A stretch of 64,000 nt of DNA from Clostridium chauvoei (GTDB taxonomy: Bacteria; Bacillota; Clostridia; Clostridiales; Clostridiaceae): contig NZ_CP018624.1 of assembly GCF_002327185.1 (NCBI RefSeq), positions 2,242,660 to 2,306,659 on the forward strand, read 5' to 3'. Below, one piece after another: positions 27,701 through 36,187 of this stretch. The notes below the pieces were generated by a model. That model was not told the DNA's origin, ran no database searches, and worked only from the letters and a program-made list of their open reading frames with translations. The first letter of the stretch is position 1, and each line of letters begins with the position of its first letter. Made by a program: the position numbers and the translations under genes.

Positions 27701-30195
27701 TTTTTGAAGGTTCCCATAAGTTTGTTTTTAGGAGTTACTACAAAGTCTGTAACTGTAAATACCAGTGGTATTATTATTGCTAAAAATAATAATATCATTA
27801 TTTGTCCTGATGTTTTAAATATAGTTAATGCTAGTATTAATCCTATTAATAAAGTAGGTGCAAGTAAGCTCCTTCTTAAATTGTCAAAAATTTTCCATTT
27901 TGAAATTAAATTAAGCTTTGAAGAAAATAGCCATCTTAAAATTTGCCAATCTCCTCTAACCCATCTATGTAGTCTTAAGCAACTAGATAAATAGTAAGCT
28001 GGATATCCATCTACAACTTCTACATCTGTTACTAAGGCACATCTAGCATAAGAACCTTCTAATAAATCATGGGATAGGACCTTATTATCTGGTATTTCAT
28101 TTTTTAAGGTATCATAAAATGCATTTATATTTATAATACCCTTGCCTGTGAAAATTCCTTCTCCAAATATATCTTGGTATGTATCTGAAGATGCTGTTGA
28201 GTAACCGTCTACCCCTGCTTCTCCTGCAAATATCTTAGAAAAATATGTTTTGTTTTTACTTTCTAAGGTTACTGAAACCTTAGGTTGCATTATTCCATAT
28301 CCTCTAGTAACTCTCCCATCAGATATATATGGAGTGTTTAACACATGACTCATAGCTTCAATTAAACTTTTTGCAGCACCCATTGGAAGTACTGTATCTG
28401 CATCTAGTGTTATTATGTACTTAGCATTTTTTAAGGAATCTATATTGCTACTTATTACGTTATAAGTTGTTTTACCATCGTTTTTTAGCAAAGCTATGAA
28501 TTCCATGATTTTTCCTCTTTTTCTTTCATAGCCCATATAGACCTTTTCCTTTTCATTAAATACCCTTTTTCTATTTAAAAAGAAAAAGTGATCTTTAGAG
28601 TCTTTAAAATATTTTTTATTTAATCTTTTAACTTCTTCTATGCCTTGCTGATTTATTTCCTTATCCATGCTGTTATTTTCTGTAATGGAATCTTTAAAAT
28701 CTCCAAGTAAAGCATAATAAATATTTTTATCTCTATTTGCTAAATAATAAACCTCAAGCTGTCTTAATAACTCCTTTGTTCGCTCTTTTGATGTTAATAA
28801 ACTTGGAATTATTACTATTGTTTTTTCTTCCTCTGGTATGCCATCTTTAAAATCCATCCTTGGTATATGTGTTGGTGGTACTATCTTTGCTATATTCCAG
28901 TTAAATAAAGCTATAGTTATTTCACTAGATGGTATTATCATTATTAAAAAAGCTATTATATATTCTAGTGGGGTAAATCTAACTCCTGTTAGATAAGTAA
29001 GAGTTAGTACTCCAAAGTTTATAAGTAGCGTTATTAATAATATCATTATTAAATATTTACTTTGAGACATTTTATAGTCTACTTTTCGTTTCTCATAAAA
29101 TTTCTCTAAAAGTTCATCGACACCATCATCTATTAGATAATATCCAACATGGGTTTTAAATAATTCCCTATCTTCATTTATTGCCTTTTGTGATAATTCT
29201 AATACCTTTTTTGCTAAATTTAATTCATAAATATTTAATATCCTAGAAAGTTCTTCTACCCTATGCCTATAATGATCTTTTGTCTTAAAGTCCATGTTTT
29301 CATAGGTTCCAGCAGGATCTTCTCTTAAAATTTCTTCTACTTTTGAAGTATTATTAAAATAATTTTTCCAATCTACTGCATCTATAAGTCTTAAAGAACT
29401 TATTATACTTCCAATTGATGTTTCTATAACTCCTTCTTTGACTATATTTTTTTGTAAACTATTATCTTTACTACTGTCTACTCTCTCTTTAATAAACTTA
29501 AATATTCTTTCATCTTCTATGGAATTATCTCTTAATACCCTAAAGAAATTTTCTATAAATTCTGATGAAAATAAACCATCATGTAGCTTTTCGGAATCAC
29601 CCATATATTCTTCAACAACTTGATTTTTTTCTGATACATTACTTAAAGGATATTCCTTCTCCAACTTTAATAATAGAGAATCTAGCTTACCATGATTATA
29701 TGAATCTACTACTGTATTTGCTAAAGCTCTAGCTCCCGATCTTTGTTTTTGTAGAATAATCATATCGTTAGTTATCTTTGCAAGATTTATTATTAACGAT
29801 ATTCTAATCATTAATGGAAATGCCCATAGTTCTCCCATAGTGAAATCTATATCTTGTTTGTTTATAAACTTTATAATTTCTTCTTCTTTGATTATTCCTT
29901 GGTTTATCTTTACATATTCTTTAGCTAAATCGTAAATTCTAGGACATCCTGCCCCATTTTTATTTTCAGAAGGCAAGTTATCAAAATAACTTGATGGAAG
30001 ATTAAACTTTATGGCTTTGTATTCTTTTTCTATTAGGTAAATATTGTCTAATAACCATTCACCTGAACCTATAATCTCCTCCCCCTGCTTAAACTGCTTA
30101 TTTAGGTATTTATGGTTATGTACTATTCCCTTAAAAGCTTGATTTAACTCTGCTATAACAGCTTTTCTACAGCTTAATGAATCTTTATCTCTCAT
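21703..30195 (-). CDS. Cyclic beta-1,2-glucan synthase (GT84-GH94)
   Basis: A 2830-residue multidomain membrane enzyme of the NdvB/Cgs type. In order: an N-terminal region (about 1-375); membrane segments near 382-430; a family 2/84-like glycosyltransferase domain with YIITLDADTVLPMGAAKSL near 595 and LRLHRWVRGDWQILRWL near 742; further membrane segments around 775-935; a glycoamylase-like domain (FGISESAFYEFDVAQNYQYK) near 1350-1450; and C-terminal GH94-type phosphorylase domains with MGSGDWNDGMSTVGNEGKG near 2518. The reaction uses UDP-glucose to build beta-1,2-glucan, and the GH94 part controls chain length in Brucella Cgs. The length matches the family. AAGGAGATG precedes the ATG. No transport gene is adjacent. 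Confidence 0.9.
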   Translation of the reverse strand: MRDKDSLSCRKAVIAELNQAFKGIVHNHKYLNKQFKQGEEIIGSGEWLLDNIYLIEKEYKAIKFNLPSSYFDNLPSENKNGAGCPRIYDLAKEYVKINQGIIKEEEIIKFINKQDIDFTMGELWAFPLMIRISLIINLAKITNDMIILQKQRSGARALANTVVDSYNHGKLDSLLLKLEKEYPLSNVSEKNQVVEEYMGDSEKLHDGLFSSEFIENFFRVLRDNSIEDERIFKFIKERVDSSKDNSLQKNIVKEGVIETSIGSIISSLRLIDAVDWKNYFNNTSKVEEILREDPAGTYENMDFKTKDHYRHRVEELSRILNIYELNLAKKVLELSQKAINEDRELFKTHVGYYLIDDGVDELLEKFYEKRKVDYKMSQSKYLIMILLITLLINFGVLTLTYLTGVRFTPLEYIIAFLIMIIPSSEITIALFNWNIAKIVPPTHIPRMDFKDGIPEEEKTIVIIPSLLTSKERTKELLRQLEVYYLANRDKNIYYALLGDFKDSITENNSMDKEINQQGIEEVKRLNKKYFKDSKDHFFFLNRKRVFNEKEKVYMGYERKRGKIMEFIALLKNDGKTTYNVISSNIDSLKNAKYIITLDADTVLPMGAAKSLIEAMSHVLNTPYISDGRVTRGYGIMQPKVSVTLESKNKTYFSKIFAGEAGVDGYSTASSDTYQDIFGEGIFTGKGIININAFYDTLKNEIPDNKVLSHDLLEGSYARCALVTDVEVVDGYPAYYLSSCLRLHRWVRGDWQILRWLFSSKLNLISKWKIFDNLRRSLLAPTLLIGLILALTIFKTSGQIMILLFLAIIIPLVFTVTDFVVTPKNKLMGTFKNLKQIVLILSFIPYQTYLMLDAIIRTLFRLTISKKNLLQWQTAEDAEASVVNTLGNYYKKMWISPIVALIVLFLSLGNEPLIGLTNLILAVLWGIAPALAYNISRVQCIEEEPLKSEDEELLREVSRSIWAYYEDFVNEENNYLAPDNYQEKPFKGVAHRTSPTNIGMGLLTNLIAYDLAYLPLGGVVSRLEMVLDGMRGLEKFHGHYLNWYDTKTKAPLWPRYVSTVDSGNLLGYLWIISETLKELKNKPLIRKEEILSIKDTFKLIRSEEKIEVFDMLPDEVELNDYKELLQEELNLINDTLKNIDSKDEKSVKEHYWINKLKKEIEFKLDFYDYLFKGIEELIIDKFNDEEVPSLIGLINYLKEVKSSSGEEYQDIILRKINNIEDFKERIDRLISEIQSIMDDMDFKVVFSKERGLFAIGYNLEENSLGNSYYDLMASEARAASFLAIARGEVPKDHWYNLSRNMTKAFGNKSLVSWSGTMFEYFMPFQIMKNFDNTLWDLTYSSVIKSQKAYAEKKGIPFGISESAFYEFDVAQNYQYKAFGVPGIGLKRGLEDELVVSPYSTIMTLPYEKTGAIENLKLLKDIGAFGRYGYIEAIDYTKQRIGSGENDKEVRCYMVHHLGMSLMALDNLLNKNILQQRFHRIPEIKAVELLLQEKIPQNITFEREVDIHTPDVTIRKEDFVPRIIKGAKRENPEVLILSNGSYSTMITQTGSGYSKKDDMTVYRWKGDSTTDSTGMFFYIKNLNSNDYWSATYEPCKETPDNSSIEFTIDKANFKRKDGSVETSYEVSLSPEDNVEIRKITLKNTGEKERTIEITSYLEVTLQSFEGDAVHPSFSNLFISTEYDEETHSLIGNRRPRAKGARVPYIVHTISGEDNIEGALTYETSRINFIGRDRDLKSPKVMDNDAPLQNTTGIVLDPIMSIRARVRLEAGEEKEIYYITAVGDSKEQVIDLAKKYKAIKKIEKEISAANYANQLELKYIGIKSAQANIYQSLASYILFLHSGRKNREEYIKNINMSQENLWAYGISGDLPIVMLLVENEDDLSLVRQVVNMHYYWKTKGLKVDLIIYNEEEVSYEEPLQKSIGDVIRNSRERDNINKTAGIFIHNKATMGEDIKNFIVGIARLYINSTNGTLIKQINELETNEPQSYIRHKELYNEKRVNVNVIEEDVDCSNITSEGEVSSNNFETSKVNKKRTYDFDERNLDFFNGYGGFNPKDKSYVIRLKNYENTPAPWINVISNEDFGFHISEAGASYTWCGNSRENKITPWSNDWVMDPLGEALYIRDDKTGTYFSITPKPVRDGGEYIIEHSFGYSTFKHTAYNISGELKAFCPKGEKVKLYKVTVENLSNQNKELTLFYYAQLVLGVYNYGSAKNISTYIQRDYIWSQNPYSKYFGKLKAYLSMQGGEEQRFTGDRKEFIGIGEDLSTPLALHKDSLSNSAGAIFDPCLASSVKIKLLPGEKKEIVVMLGQEENLELIQEKINKYRNIENVDKALDNVKGYWANFLGNIQVKTPDPSMDYLLNGWLMYQTLSCRYLSRTAFYQSGGAYGFRDQLQDSMSIGILNPKITRDQILRSASRQYVEGDVQHWWHPVVNSGIRTRFSDDLLWLPYVTIEYIKSTGDYDILYEKAPYLEDEPLRDGEDERYTIVNQSTKEGTIYEHCLKAIDRGLNFGAHNIPLMGSGDWNDGMSTVGNEGKGESVWLGWFLYKILDGFKDICEHMKDDEKKQRYIAFQDFIRENQEKNAWDGGWYRRAYFDDGTPLGSIQNDECKIDSLAQSWSIISGAGKRERVEEAMEAVDRYLVSKDKGLIMLLAPPFDKSNLEPGYIKGYVAGVRENGGQYTHAAVWVILALTKLGLGDKACKYYNMINPINHTNTELQARNYKVEPYVMAADVYIKEPHGGRGGWSWYTGASGWMYKVGLEDILGVKKVEGKGYKIKPCIPDTWNEYEISIRDEEGQYNIKVKRGDEKGITINGVPLDGDLIPKSIGSHEIIVVI

Positions 30196-30284
30196 AAATA
30201 CACATCTCCTTACTTATACTCATAATACGGTTATTATTCCCAACTATCCATATATTACTCATATATATAAGTATTTTTTCAAAC

Positions 30285-30332
30285 AAAAAAGCCCATAGAA
30301 GAATAATTGATTTTATTCTCCTACAGACTTTT
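30285..30332 (-). terminator. Terminator of the M18 aminopeptidase gene
   Basis: AGTCTGTAGGAGAAT and ATTCTTCTATGGGCT pair with G-U wobbles and are followed on the minus strand by six Ts. Confidence 0.75.
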
Positions 30333-30341
30333 TAACTTATC

Positions 30342-31637
30342 CTATAAATTAAAGAATTCTGTAAATGCTTTAACTGTATAGTAATTATCTTTAACACTTG
30401 CAAGTTCTCTTATTGAGTGCATTGAAAGTACTGGTGAACCCATATCTATAACTGGAATTGTTAATCCTGCTGCTGTTACAGGTCCTATTGTTGTTCCACC
30501 TCTTACATCTGATCTGTTTACAAACTTTTGATATGGAACATTTGCTGCTTTACATACACCTTCAAATACTGCTCCACTAAAACTATCTGTGCTATAGCTT
30601 CCTGCAGCTGCTATCTTTAATACTGGACCACCTTCTAATACTGGTCTATTAGTTGGGTCATGCTTTTCTCCTGAATTTGGATGTACTGCATGAGCTAAAT
30701 CAGCTGATATCATAATTGAATTTGATAAAGTTCTATGGAAATCTTCTCTATCATGTCCTAATGCTAATGCAATTCTTTCTAATATATTTATTAATAATAT
30801 TGAACTTGCACCTTGAGCTGTTAAGTTTCCTATTTCTTCATTGTCTATGCAAACCATAACTTTAGTAGCAGCATTTACTTTACTATCTACTAAAGCTTTC
30901 ACTCCTGCATAAACCATCCACATATCATCAAGTCTTCCTGTTGATATAAGTTCTTCATTCATTCCCATTAAACAACCTTTTTCAACTTCATATAGTCCTA
31001 AATCAAAGCTCATTATATCTTCAACATTAATCTTTAGCTCTTCTGCTAATATTTTAATTAGATAGTTGTCCTTTTCAAACTTTTCATTTATTAAACCTAA
31101 TAAAGGAAGAGTATCTTTTTGTCTATTTACATCAAATCCTTCATTAACAGTTCTATTCATGTGAATTGCTAAGCTTGGAATTATAAGTAATGGCTTAGCT
31201 ATATTAACTAATTTAGTTACAGGTTTAAGTGGATTTTCACCCTTTACTATTACTTTACCTGCAACCCCTAAAGGTCTATCAAACCAAGTATATAATATTG
31301 GTCCTCCATATACTTCTGTATTTAATTTTAAGTATTTACCTTCAACAGTCATTTCTGGATTTGGTTTAATTCTAAAGCCTGGTGCATCAGTATGAGCACC
31401 TATAAGTCTAAATCCATTATTAGCTAAATCATCATTACCTACAACAAAAGCTATAACAGCTGAATCATTTTTTCTTACATAGTACTTACCTTCTTTTTGT
31501 AAGTTCCATTTATCACTCTCTTTAATTTCTTTAAAACCATTTGAATCTAACACATTTTTTACAGTAAGTACACTATGAAATGCTGATGGACTTTCATATA
31601 AAAAATCTATTAAATCTAAAGCTAATTGTCTCTCCAT
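30342..31637 (-). CDS. apeB: M18-family aminopeptidase
   Basis: A 431-residue zinc aminopeptidase of family M18 (aspartyl aminopeptidase group). The first metal ligands lie in RLIGAHTDAPGFRIKPNP (H82, D84). CIDNEEIGNLTAQGASS carries the catalytic and metal-binding glutamates. ISADLAHAVHPN and the C-terminal HSIRELASVKD complete the site. It removes N-terminal, preferentially acidic, residues from peptides in the cytoplasm. The length fits the ApeB subgroup rather than the longer ApeA. AAAGGACG precedes the ATG. It stands alone between the glucan synthase and the divergent CDF transporter. Confidence 0.92.
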   Translation of the reverse strand: MERQLALDLIDFLYESPSAFHSVLTVKNVLDSNGFKEIKESDKWNLQKEGKYYVRKNDSAVIAFVVGNDDLANNGFRLIGAHTDAPGFRIKPNPEMTVEGKYLKLNTEVYGGPILYTWFDRPLGVAGKVIVKGENPLKPVTKLVNIAKPLLIIPSLAIHMNRTVNEGFDVNRQKDTLPLLGLINEKFEKDNYLIKILAEELKINVEDIMSFDLGLYEVEKGCLMGMNEELISTGRLDDMWMVYAGVKALVDSKVNAATKVMVCIDNEEIGNLTAQGASSILLINILERIALALGHDREDFHRTLSNSIMISADLAHAVHPNSGEKHDPTNRPVLEGGPVLKIAAAGSYSTDSFSGAVFEGVCKAANVPYQKFVNRSDVRGGTTIGPVTAAGLTIPVIDMGSPVLSMHSIRELASVKDNYYTVKAFTEFFNL

Positions 31638-31819
31638 TTTTAACGTCCTTTCTTAATTAATAAAAATTTCATCTTTTATTATACCATATAATAAAAACCA
31701 CTCCTAATTCAGGTAAAATATTTTCAAAATTTTTCTAGACAAATTTAATTATCTCAGTTAGTCTTTGTATATAAACTTATATTTAAGAAAAAATATTTAT
31801 ATAGATTGGAAGTGATTTA

Positions 31820-32998
31820 ATGATTTCAAATTTTTTAGTAAAAACCTTTGTAAAAGATAATGAAAATACTAAAAATCAAAAGGTTAGAAATGCTTACGGT
31901 ACTCTTGGTGGAATAATTGGTATTATAATTAATTCTTTATTATTTTTAATTAAATTTTCAGTAGGTATGCTTGTTGGATCAATTGCAGTTTCCGCTGATG
32001 CTTTTAACAACTTATCTGACGCAGCCTCTTCTATTATTACTATAATAGGTTTTAAAATGGCAAATAAGCCAGCTGATGCAGAGCATCCTTTTGGACACGG
32101 TAGAATTGAATATTTATCTGCATTAATAGTAGCTTTTATGGTTATGCTTGTTGGTGTTCAGTTTATAAGATCTTCCTTTGAAAGGATTTTAAATCCTCAA
32201 GCTATAAACTTTGAACTCGTTCCATTTATACTACTTTTAATTTCTATAGGATTTAAAATTTGGCTATCAAGTTTTAATAAATTTCTTGGAAATAAGATTA
32301 ATTCTTCAGCATTAAAAGCAGCTGCTACTGATGCTCTTGGAGATGTTTTTACTTCAAGTACCGTTGCTATTTCTTTTTTCATTGCTAAGTTTACAGATTT
32401 TCCTATAGATGGTTATATTGGAATCTTAGTTGCACTTGCAATACTTTATGCTGGATTTAGTCTTGTTCGTGAGACTCTTAATCCTCTACTTGGTGAAGCA
32501 CCTGATGCTGAGCTTGTAAATAGTATTTGTGAAATGGTCTTATCTTATGAAAATATTACAGGAGTTCACGATTTAATAGTTCATAACTATGGACCTGGAA
32601 GAGTTATCGCCTCTATCCATGCAGAAATTCCGTCTGATATAGATATTATGGAAATTCATAATGTAATAGATAAAGCTGAAAGACAAATTTCTAAAGAATT
32701 AGATTTACACTTAGTTATCCATATGGATCCTATTTGTGTAGTTACAGATGAAATTCAAGAAGCTTGGGATTGTGTTGCAAAAACTCTTAGAAAATATCCT
32801 GCAATAAAATCTATGCATGACTTTAGAGTTGTTGGAGAAGGAGAAATTAAAAATCTTATTTTTGATATAGTTCTTAGTCCTTCCGAAAAACTAAGTCAAA
32901 CTAAATTGGATATTATGGTTGAAGAAATTAAAAAGAGTATAAGAGAAGAACATCCTCAATATAACTGTGTTATAACAGTAGATTATGATTTTGTTTAA
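31820..32998 (+). CDS. Cation diffusion facilitator (CDF) transporter
   Basis: A 392-residue divalent-metal/proton antiporter. Six membrane segments span about 30-220. The metal site residues appear in SADAFNNLSDAASS (D60 with N64, D67) and in ATDALGDVFTS of the fifth segment. HPFGHGRIEYLSAL follows segment two. A cytoplasmic ferredoxin-like ZT dimerisation domain (about 225-310) contains HDLIVHNYGPGRVIASIHAEIP. An extra C-terminal domain of about 80 residues repeats a similar fold. Export of Zn, Mn, Fe or Co is likely; sequence alone does not settle which. GGAAGTGA precedes the ATG. Confidence 0.92.
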   Translation: MISNFLVKTFVKDNENTKNQKVRNAYGTLGGIIGIIINSLLFLIKFSVGMLVGSIAVSADAFNNLSDAASSIITIIGFKMANKPADAEHPFGHGRIEYLSALIVAFMVMLVGVQFIRSSFERILNPQAINFELVPFILLLISIGFKIWLSSFNKFLGNKINSSALKAAATDALGDVFTSSTVAISFFIAKFTDFPIDGYIGILVALAILYAGFSLVRETLNPLLGEAPDAELVNSICEMVLSYENITGVHDLIVHNYGPGRVIASIHAEIPSDIDIMEIHNVIDKAERQISKELDLHLVIHMDPICVVTDEIQEAWDCVAKTLRKYPAIKSMHDFRVVGEGEIKNLIFDIVLSPSEKLSQTKLDIMVEEIKKSIREEHPQYNCVITVDYDFV

Positions 32999-33020
32999 AA
33001 ACATCTAAATTTAAAAGATA

Positions 33021-33058
33021 CCCTTACTAATAAATTTATTAGTAAGGGCTTTTTATTT
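33021..33058 (+). terminator. Terminator of the CDF gene
   Basis: Perfect arms CCCTTACTAATA / TATTAGTAAGGG around AATT, followed by TTTTTATTTT. Confidence 0.9.
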
Positions 33059-33132
33059 TATTGACAAATTATACACATTATATATAATGAATATATACAA
33101 TATAATATTATATTTTACAGGAGTGATAGGAT

Positions 33133-33507
33133 TTGAATATTATTATTAGTAATTCAACTGGCCAACCTATCTATGAACAAATTTGTTTACAGATAAAAAG
33201 TATGATTATTTCTGGTGAACTAAAAGAAGGCGATGCTTTGCCATCTATGAGATTACTTGCAAAAGAATTAAGAATAAGCGTTATTACTACAAAACGTGCT
33301 TATGAGGAACTAGAACGTGATGGGTTTATTGTATCTATTACAGGTAAAGGAAGTTTTGTAGCTACTAAGAATATAGATTTAGTTAAAGAAGAACATCTTA
33401 AAAATATAGAAAACCTTATGCAAGATATTTCTGAATCTGCAATTACATGTGGAATAAGCCTTAATGAACTCATAGAAATGTTAACGCTTATTTATAAGGG
33501 GGAATAA
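33133..33507 (+). CDS. GntR-family regulator (YtrA type)
   Basis: A 124-residue regulator starting with TTG after GGAGTGATAGG. The winged helix covers residues 8-75 (QPIYEQICLQIKSMIISGEL, LPSMRLLAKELRISVITTKRAYEELERDGFI). The short helical tail, without a large ligand domain, is typical of the YtrA subfamily, which controls adjacent ABC transporter genes. The ABC ATPase begins three bases after its stop, so the three genes form one operon and this protein probably represses it. Confidence 0.9.
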   Translation: MNIIISNSTGQPIYEQICLQIKSMIISGELKEGDALPSMRLLAKELRISVITTKRAYEELERDGFIVSITGKGSFVATKNIDLVKEEHLKNIENLMQDISESAITCGISLNELIEMLTLIYKGE

Positions 33508-33510
33508 AAG

Positions 33511-34359
33511 TTGACTAATATTTTAGAAATTAAAAACTTAAGCAAAAACTATACTGACTTTTCTCTTAAAAATTTAAATTTAAATGTACCTACTGGGTGC
33601 ATTACAGGATTTATAGGTGAAAATGGTGCTGGTAAAAGTACAACTATTAAACTTATTTTAGATATTATCCATAGAGATAATGGTGAAATCAAAATATTGG
33701 GTACGGATAATAAATCTCTAAGCAACAATTTAAAAGAAGAAATCGGCGTTGTTTTAGATGAAAGCTGTTTTCCTGAAAATCTTAATCTCACAGATATAGA
33801 TAAAATCATGAAAAGAACATATAAATCTTGGGATAAAGATGTTTTTGAAAAGTACTCTTCTAAATTTTCTTTACCTAAAAATAAATCTATTAAAGATTAT
33901 TCAAAGGGTATGAAAATGAAGTTATCAATTGCTGTCGCATTATCTCATAATCCTAAATTATTAATTTTAGATGAAGCTACTAGTGGACTTGATCCTATAG
34001 TTAGAGATGAAATTCTAGATGTGTTTTTAGACTTTATTCAAGACGAAAACCATTCTATATTTATTTCATCGCATATAATAAGTGACCTTGAAAAGATATG
34101 TGATTATATAGCTTTTATACACAAAGGACAATTAATATTTAATGAATCTAAAGATGAACTATTAGATAAATATGGACTACTAAAATGTAGCACTAAAGAA
34201 TTTGATTCTATAAATAAAGATTTTGTAATTGGTTATCGTAAAAATACCTTTGGAATCGAGGCTTTAGTAGTAAAAAATAAAGTTCCTAAAGGATTTATTA
34301 TAGATAATCCATCTATTGAAGATATAATGCTTTATCACGTAAAGGAGACTGTAAAATGA
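33511..34359 (+). CDS. ABC transporter ATP-binding protein
   Basis: A 282-residue ATPase starting with TTG after AAGGGGGAA. Walker A is GENGAGKSTT, the Q loop is degenerate (VVLDESCFPENL), the signature is YSKGMKMKLSIAVALSHNP, Walker B is LLILDEATSGLDP, and the switch histidine lies in IFISSHIISDLEKI. The last 70 residues are the extension typical of the drug or bacitracin-type exporters with YtrA regulators. It pairs with the membrane protein that overlaps its 3' end. The cargo is unknown; antibiotic-peptide defence is a common role for this arrangement. Confidence 0.92.
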   Translation: MTNILEIKNLSKNYTDFSLKNLNLNVPTGCITGFIGENGAGKSTTIKLILDIIHRDNGEIKILGTDNKSLSNNLKEEIGVVLDESCFPENLNLTDIDKIMKRTYKSWDKDVFEKYSSKFSLPKNKSIKDYSKGMKMKLSIAVALSHNPKLLILDEATSGLDPIVRDEILDVFLDFIQDENHSIFISSHIISDLEKICDYIAFIHKGQLIFNESKDELLDKYGLLKCSTKEFDSINKDFVIGYRKNTFGIEALVVKNKVPKGFIIDNPSIEDIMLYHVKETVK

Positions 34360-34976
34360 GTGGCTTAATATTAAAAGATTTACTTAATTTGAAAAAACAA
34401 TCAAAGGTTTATATAGCATTTATAATATTCTATGGCTTTCTAGCTTTTACAAGTAAGGATACTTCATTTTTAAATGGAGTAATTTGCATATTTTGTGCCA
34501 TGCTTCCTATTACAGCATTGGCTTATGATGAAAGATCTAATTGGGATAGATATGCACTTTCTATGCCAATAAATCGTAAAGATATTATTATTAGCAAATA
34601 CCTACTTGGAATACTATGTTCCTTTTTAGGATTTATAATTTGCTTTTTATTTAATATTTTTTCAAATTCATTATCTAAAGAAACTTTAGCTCTATCTTTA
34701 CTATTCTTTGGTATTTCAATAATACTTATATCTATACTTCTACCTATTCTATTTAAATTTGGAGTTGAAAAAGGTAGATTAATTATGATGATTGTACTTT
34801 TTAGTCCAACTATTATAATTGTAGCTATATCCAAACTTAATTTATCTAAACCAAGTGAAGAAACAATAAATACAATAATACACTTTGCACCATTTATAGC
34901 TCCTATTATAGTTTTAGTTGTTCTTATATTATCAATTTTTATATCCTTAAATATATATAAAAATAAAGATTTATAG
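34356..34976 (+). CDS. ABC-2 type permease
   Basis: A 206-residue membrane protein with six predicted membrane segments, of the ABC2_membrane_5 type. It begins MSGLILKDLLNLKKQSKVYI, and contains YDERSNWDRYALSMPINRKDIIISKY, a hallmark of these permeases. Its ATG overlaps the ATPase stop by four bases (ATGA), showing tight translational coupling. It provides the membrane pore for the ATPase encoded just upstream. Confidence 0.9.
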   Translation: MSGLILKDLLNLKKQSKVYIAFIIFYGFLAFTSKDTSFLNGVICIFCAMLPITALAYDERSNWDRYALSMPINRKDIIISKYLLGILCSFLGFIICFLFNIFSNSLSKETLALSLLFFGISIILISILLPILFKFGVEKGRLIMMIVLFSPTIIIVAISKLNLSKPSEETINTIIHFAPFIAPIIVLVVLILSIFISLNIYKNKDL

Positions 34977-34985
34977 ATAAAAAAT

Positions 34986-35020
34986 AGCTGTATCAAAATA
35001 TTTTGATACAGCTTTCTTTA
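34986..35020 (+). terminator. Terminator of the GntR-ABC operon
   Basis: A perfect 28-base palindrome (AGCTGTATCAAAAT and its complement) followed by TTCTTT. Confidence 0.8.
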
Positions 35021-35074
35021 AGTTATAAAATCATATCTCCCCTTTGAAAATGTAAAATAAGTGTTATTTAATAA

Positions 35075-35776
35075 TTAAAATACCCATGTGAATGCTAATG
35101 CTCCAACAAGTCCCCCAACTATTGGAGCTACAACAGGAATCCATGCATACTTCCAATCTGAATCTCTCTTTCCTGGTACTGGTAAGATAGCATGTGCAAT
35201 TCTTGGTGCTAAGTCTCTAGCTGGGTTCATAGCATATCCTGTAGTTCCCCCTGAGCTTAAGCCTAATGCCCAAATTAATAAACCTACTGCAATAGTGTTT
35301 AATCCATTTGCCATGTCAACTTGTCCTAACCCTAAAATACCAAATACTAAAAGTGCAGTTGCAATAAATTCACTAATAAAATTAAATTTACCATTTCTTA
35401 TTGCAGGTCCTGTACAGAATACTCCTAGCTTTCCATCCTTATCATCTGTTTCTTCAAAATGATTATAATATTGAATAAATACTAATATTGCTCCAATGAA
35501 TCCACCAAGCATTTGAGCTAATACATACATTGGTACTTCACTCCATGCGAACTTACCAATAGCTGCTAATGCAATTGTTAATGCGGGGTTGAAATGAGCT
35601 CCACTTGTAGCTCCAAAAATAAGTGCTGGTATAGCAACTGCAAAAGCCCATCCTGTTGTTATTACTATCCATCCACTGCCACAACCTTTTGTCTTTTTTA
35701 AAACAACATTAGCTACAACAGCATCTCCTAAGTAAACAAGAATCATCGTTCCAATTAATTCAGCTAGAAAAGTCAT
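35075..35776 (-). CDS. glpF: Glycerol facilitator (MIP/aquaglyceroporin)
   Basis: A 233-residue channel with six membrane segments and both pore motifs: SGAHFNPALTIAL and GYAMNPARDLAPRI. The aspartate after the second NPAR is the mark of glycerol-conducting members. I start at the ATG at 35776, which has GAGGAGGT nine bases upstream; the longer frame from 35806 overlaps that site. It stands apart from the other glp genes, separated by a terminator and its own leader, and supplies glycerol to the kinase encoded at 39481-40977. Confidence 0.93.
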   Translation of the reverse strand: MTFLAELIGTMILVYLGDAVVANVVLKKTKGCGSGWIVITTGWAFAVAIPALIFGATSGAHFNPALTIALAAIGKFAWSEVPMYVLAQMLGGFIGAILVFIQYYNHFEETDDKDGKLGVFCTGPAIRNGKFNFISEFIATALLVFGILGLGQVDMANGLNTIAVGLLIWALGLSSGGTTGYAMNPARDLAPRIAHAILPVPGKRDSDWKYAWIPVVAPIVGGLVGALAFTWVF

Positions 35777-35837
35777 TATAAAATACCTCCTCGGATTTAA
35801 TCCCATCTTATTTTTACAATGTCTTGCAAAAAAAGTT

Positions 35838-35890
35838 AAAGAAAAAGCTGAACAAAAAAAAGAACTTAATTCTCTTTATGCTCAACTCTA
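35838..35890 (-). promoter_or_regulatory. glpF leader terminator with shared motif
   Basis: On the minus strand AGTTGAGC (35880-35887) and GTTCAGCT (35846-35853) can pair to eight bases with wobbles, followed by TTTTTCTTT. The upstream arm lies in TTAGAGTTGAGCATAAAG, which is also present in the leader of the glycerol-3-phosphate dehydrogenase gene (TTAGAGTCAAGCACGAAA). This suggests antitermination control by a GlpP-type RNA-binding protein, by analogy with Bacillus. The rest of 35891-36140 shows no gene. Confidence 0.5.
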
Positions 35891-36140
35891 AAACTCCATC
35901 GCACAAATCTGTCTTCTGTTATTTTATAAATGTAATCATTTCCAAAGGTCTGATTTAATCATACCATATTAATACTTTTCTGTCAATTATCCCTATATTT
36001 TTCTGTTATGTTAACCTATTTTAAAGATTAATTTTTAATAAAATTATAATAAACAGCCTATTAAATTGAAAATTTGAAATTCTTCATATATCTTTACAAT
36101 AGATTATATTTATATTCCTTACTTAATTTATTTAATCAAT

Positions 36141-36177
36141 ATAAAAGACCTAAATATGCATATCTAGGTCTTTTATC
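36141..36177 (-). terminator. Terminator of the glp operon
   Basis: Arms ATAAAAGACCTA / TAGGTCTTTTAT surround a 12-base AT-rich loop; the minus-strand read ends TTTTAT. It follows the DUF1667 stop by 11 bases. Confidence 0.8.
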
Positions 36178-36187
36178 CATCCTAACT

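Noticed and set aside
35816..35890. Short plus-strand frame (CLAKKVKEKAEQKKELNSLY)
   Set aside because: It has no ribosome site or clear start and is the complement of the T-rich glpF leader hairpin, which explains the lysine and glutamate codons.
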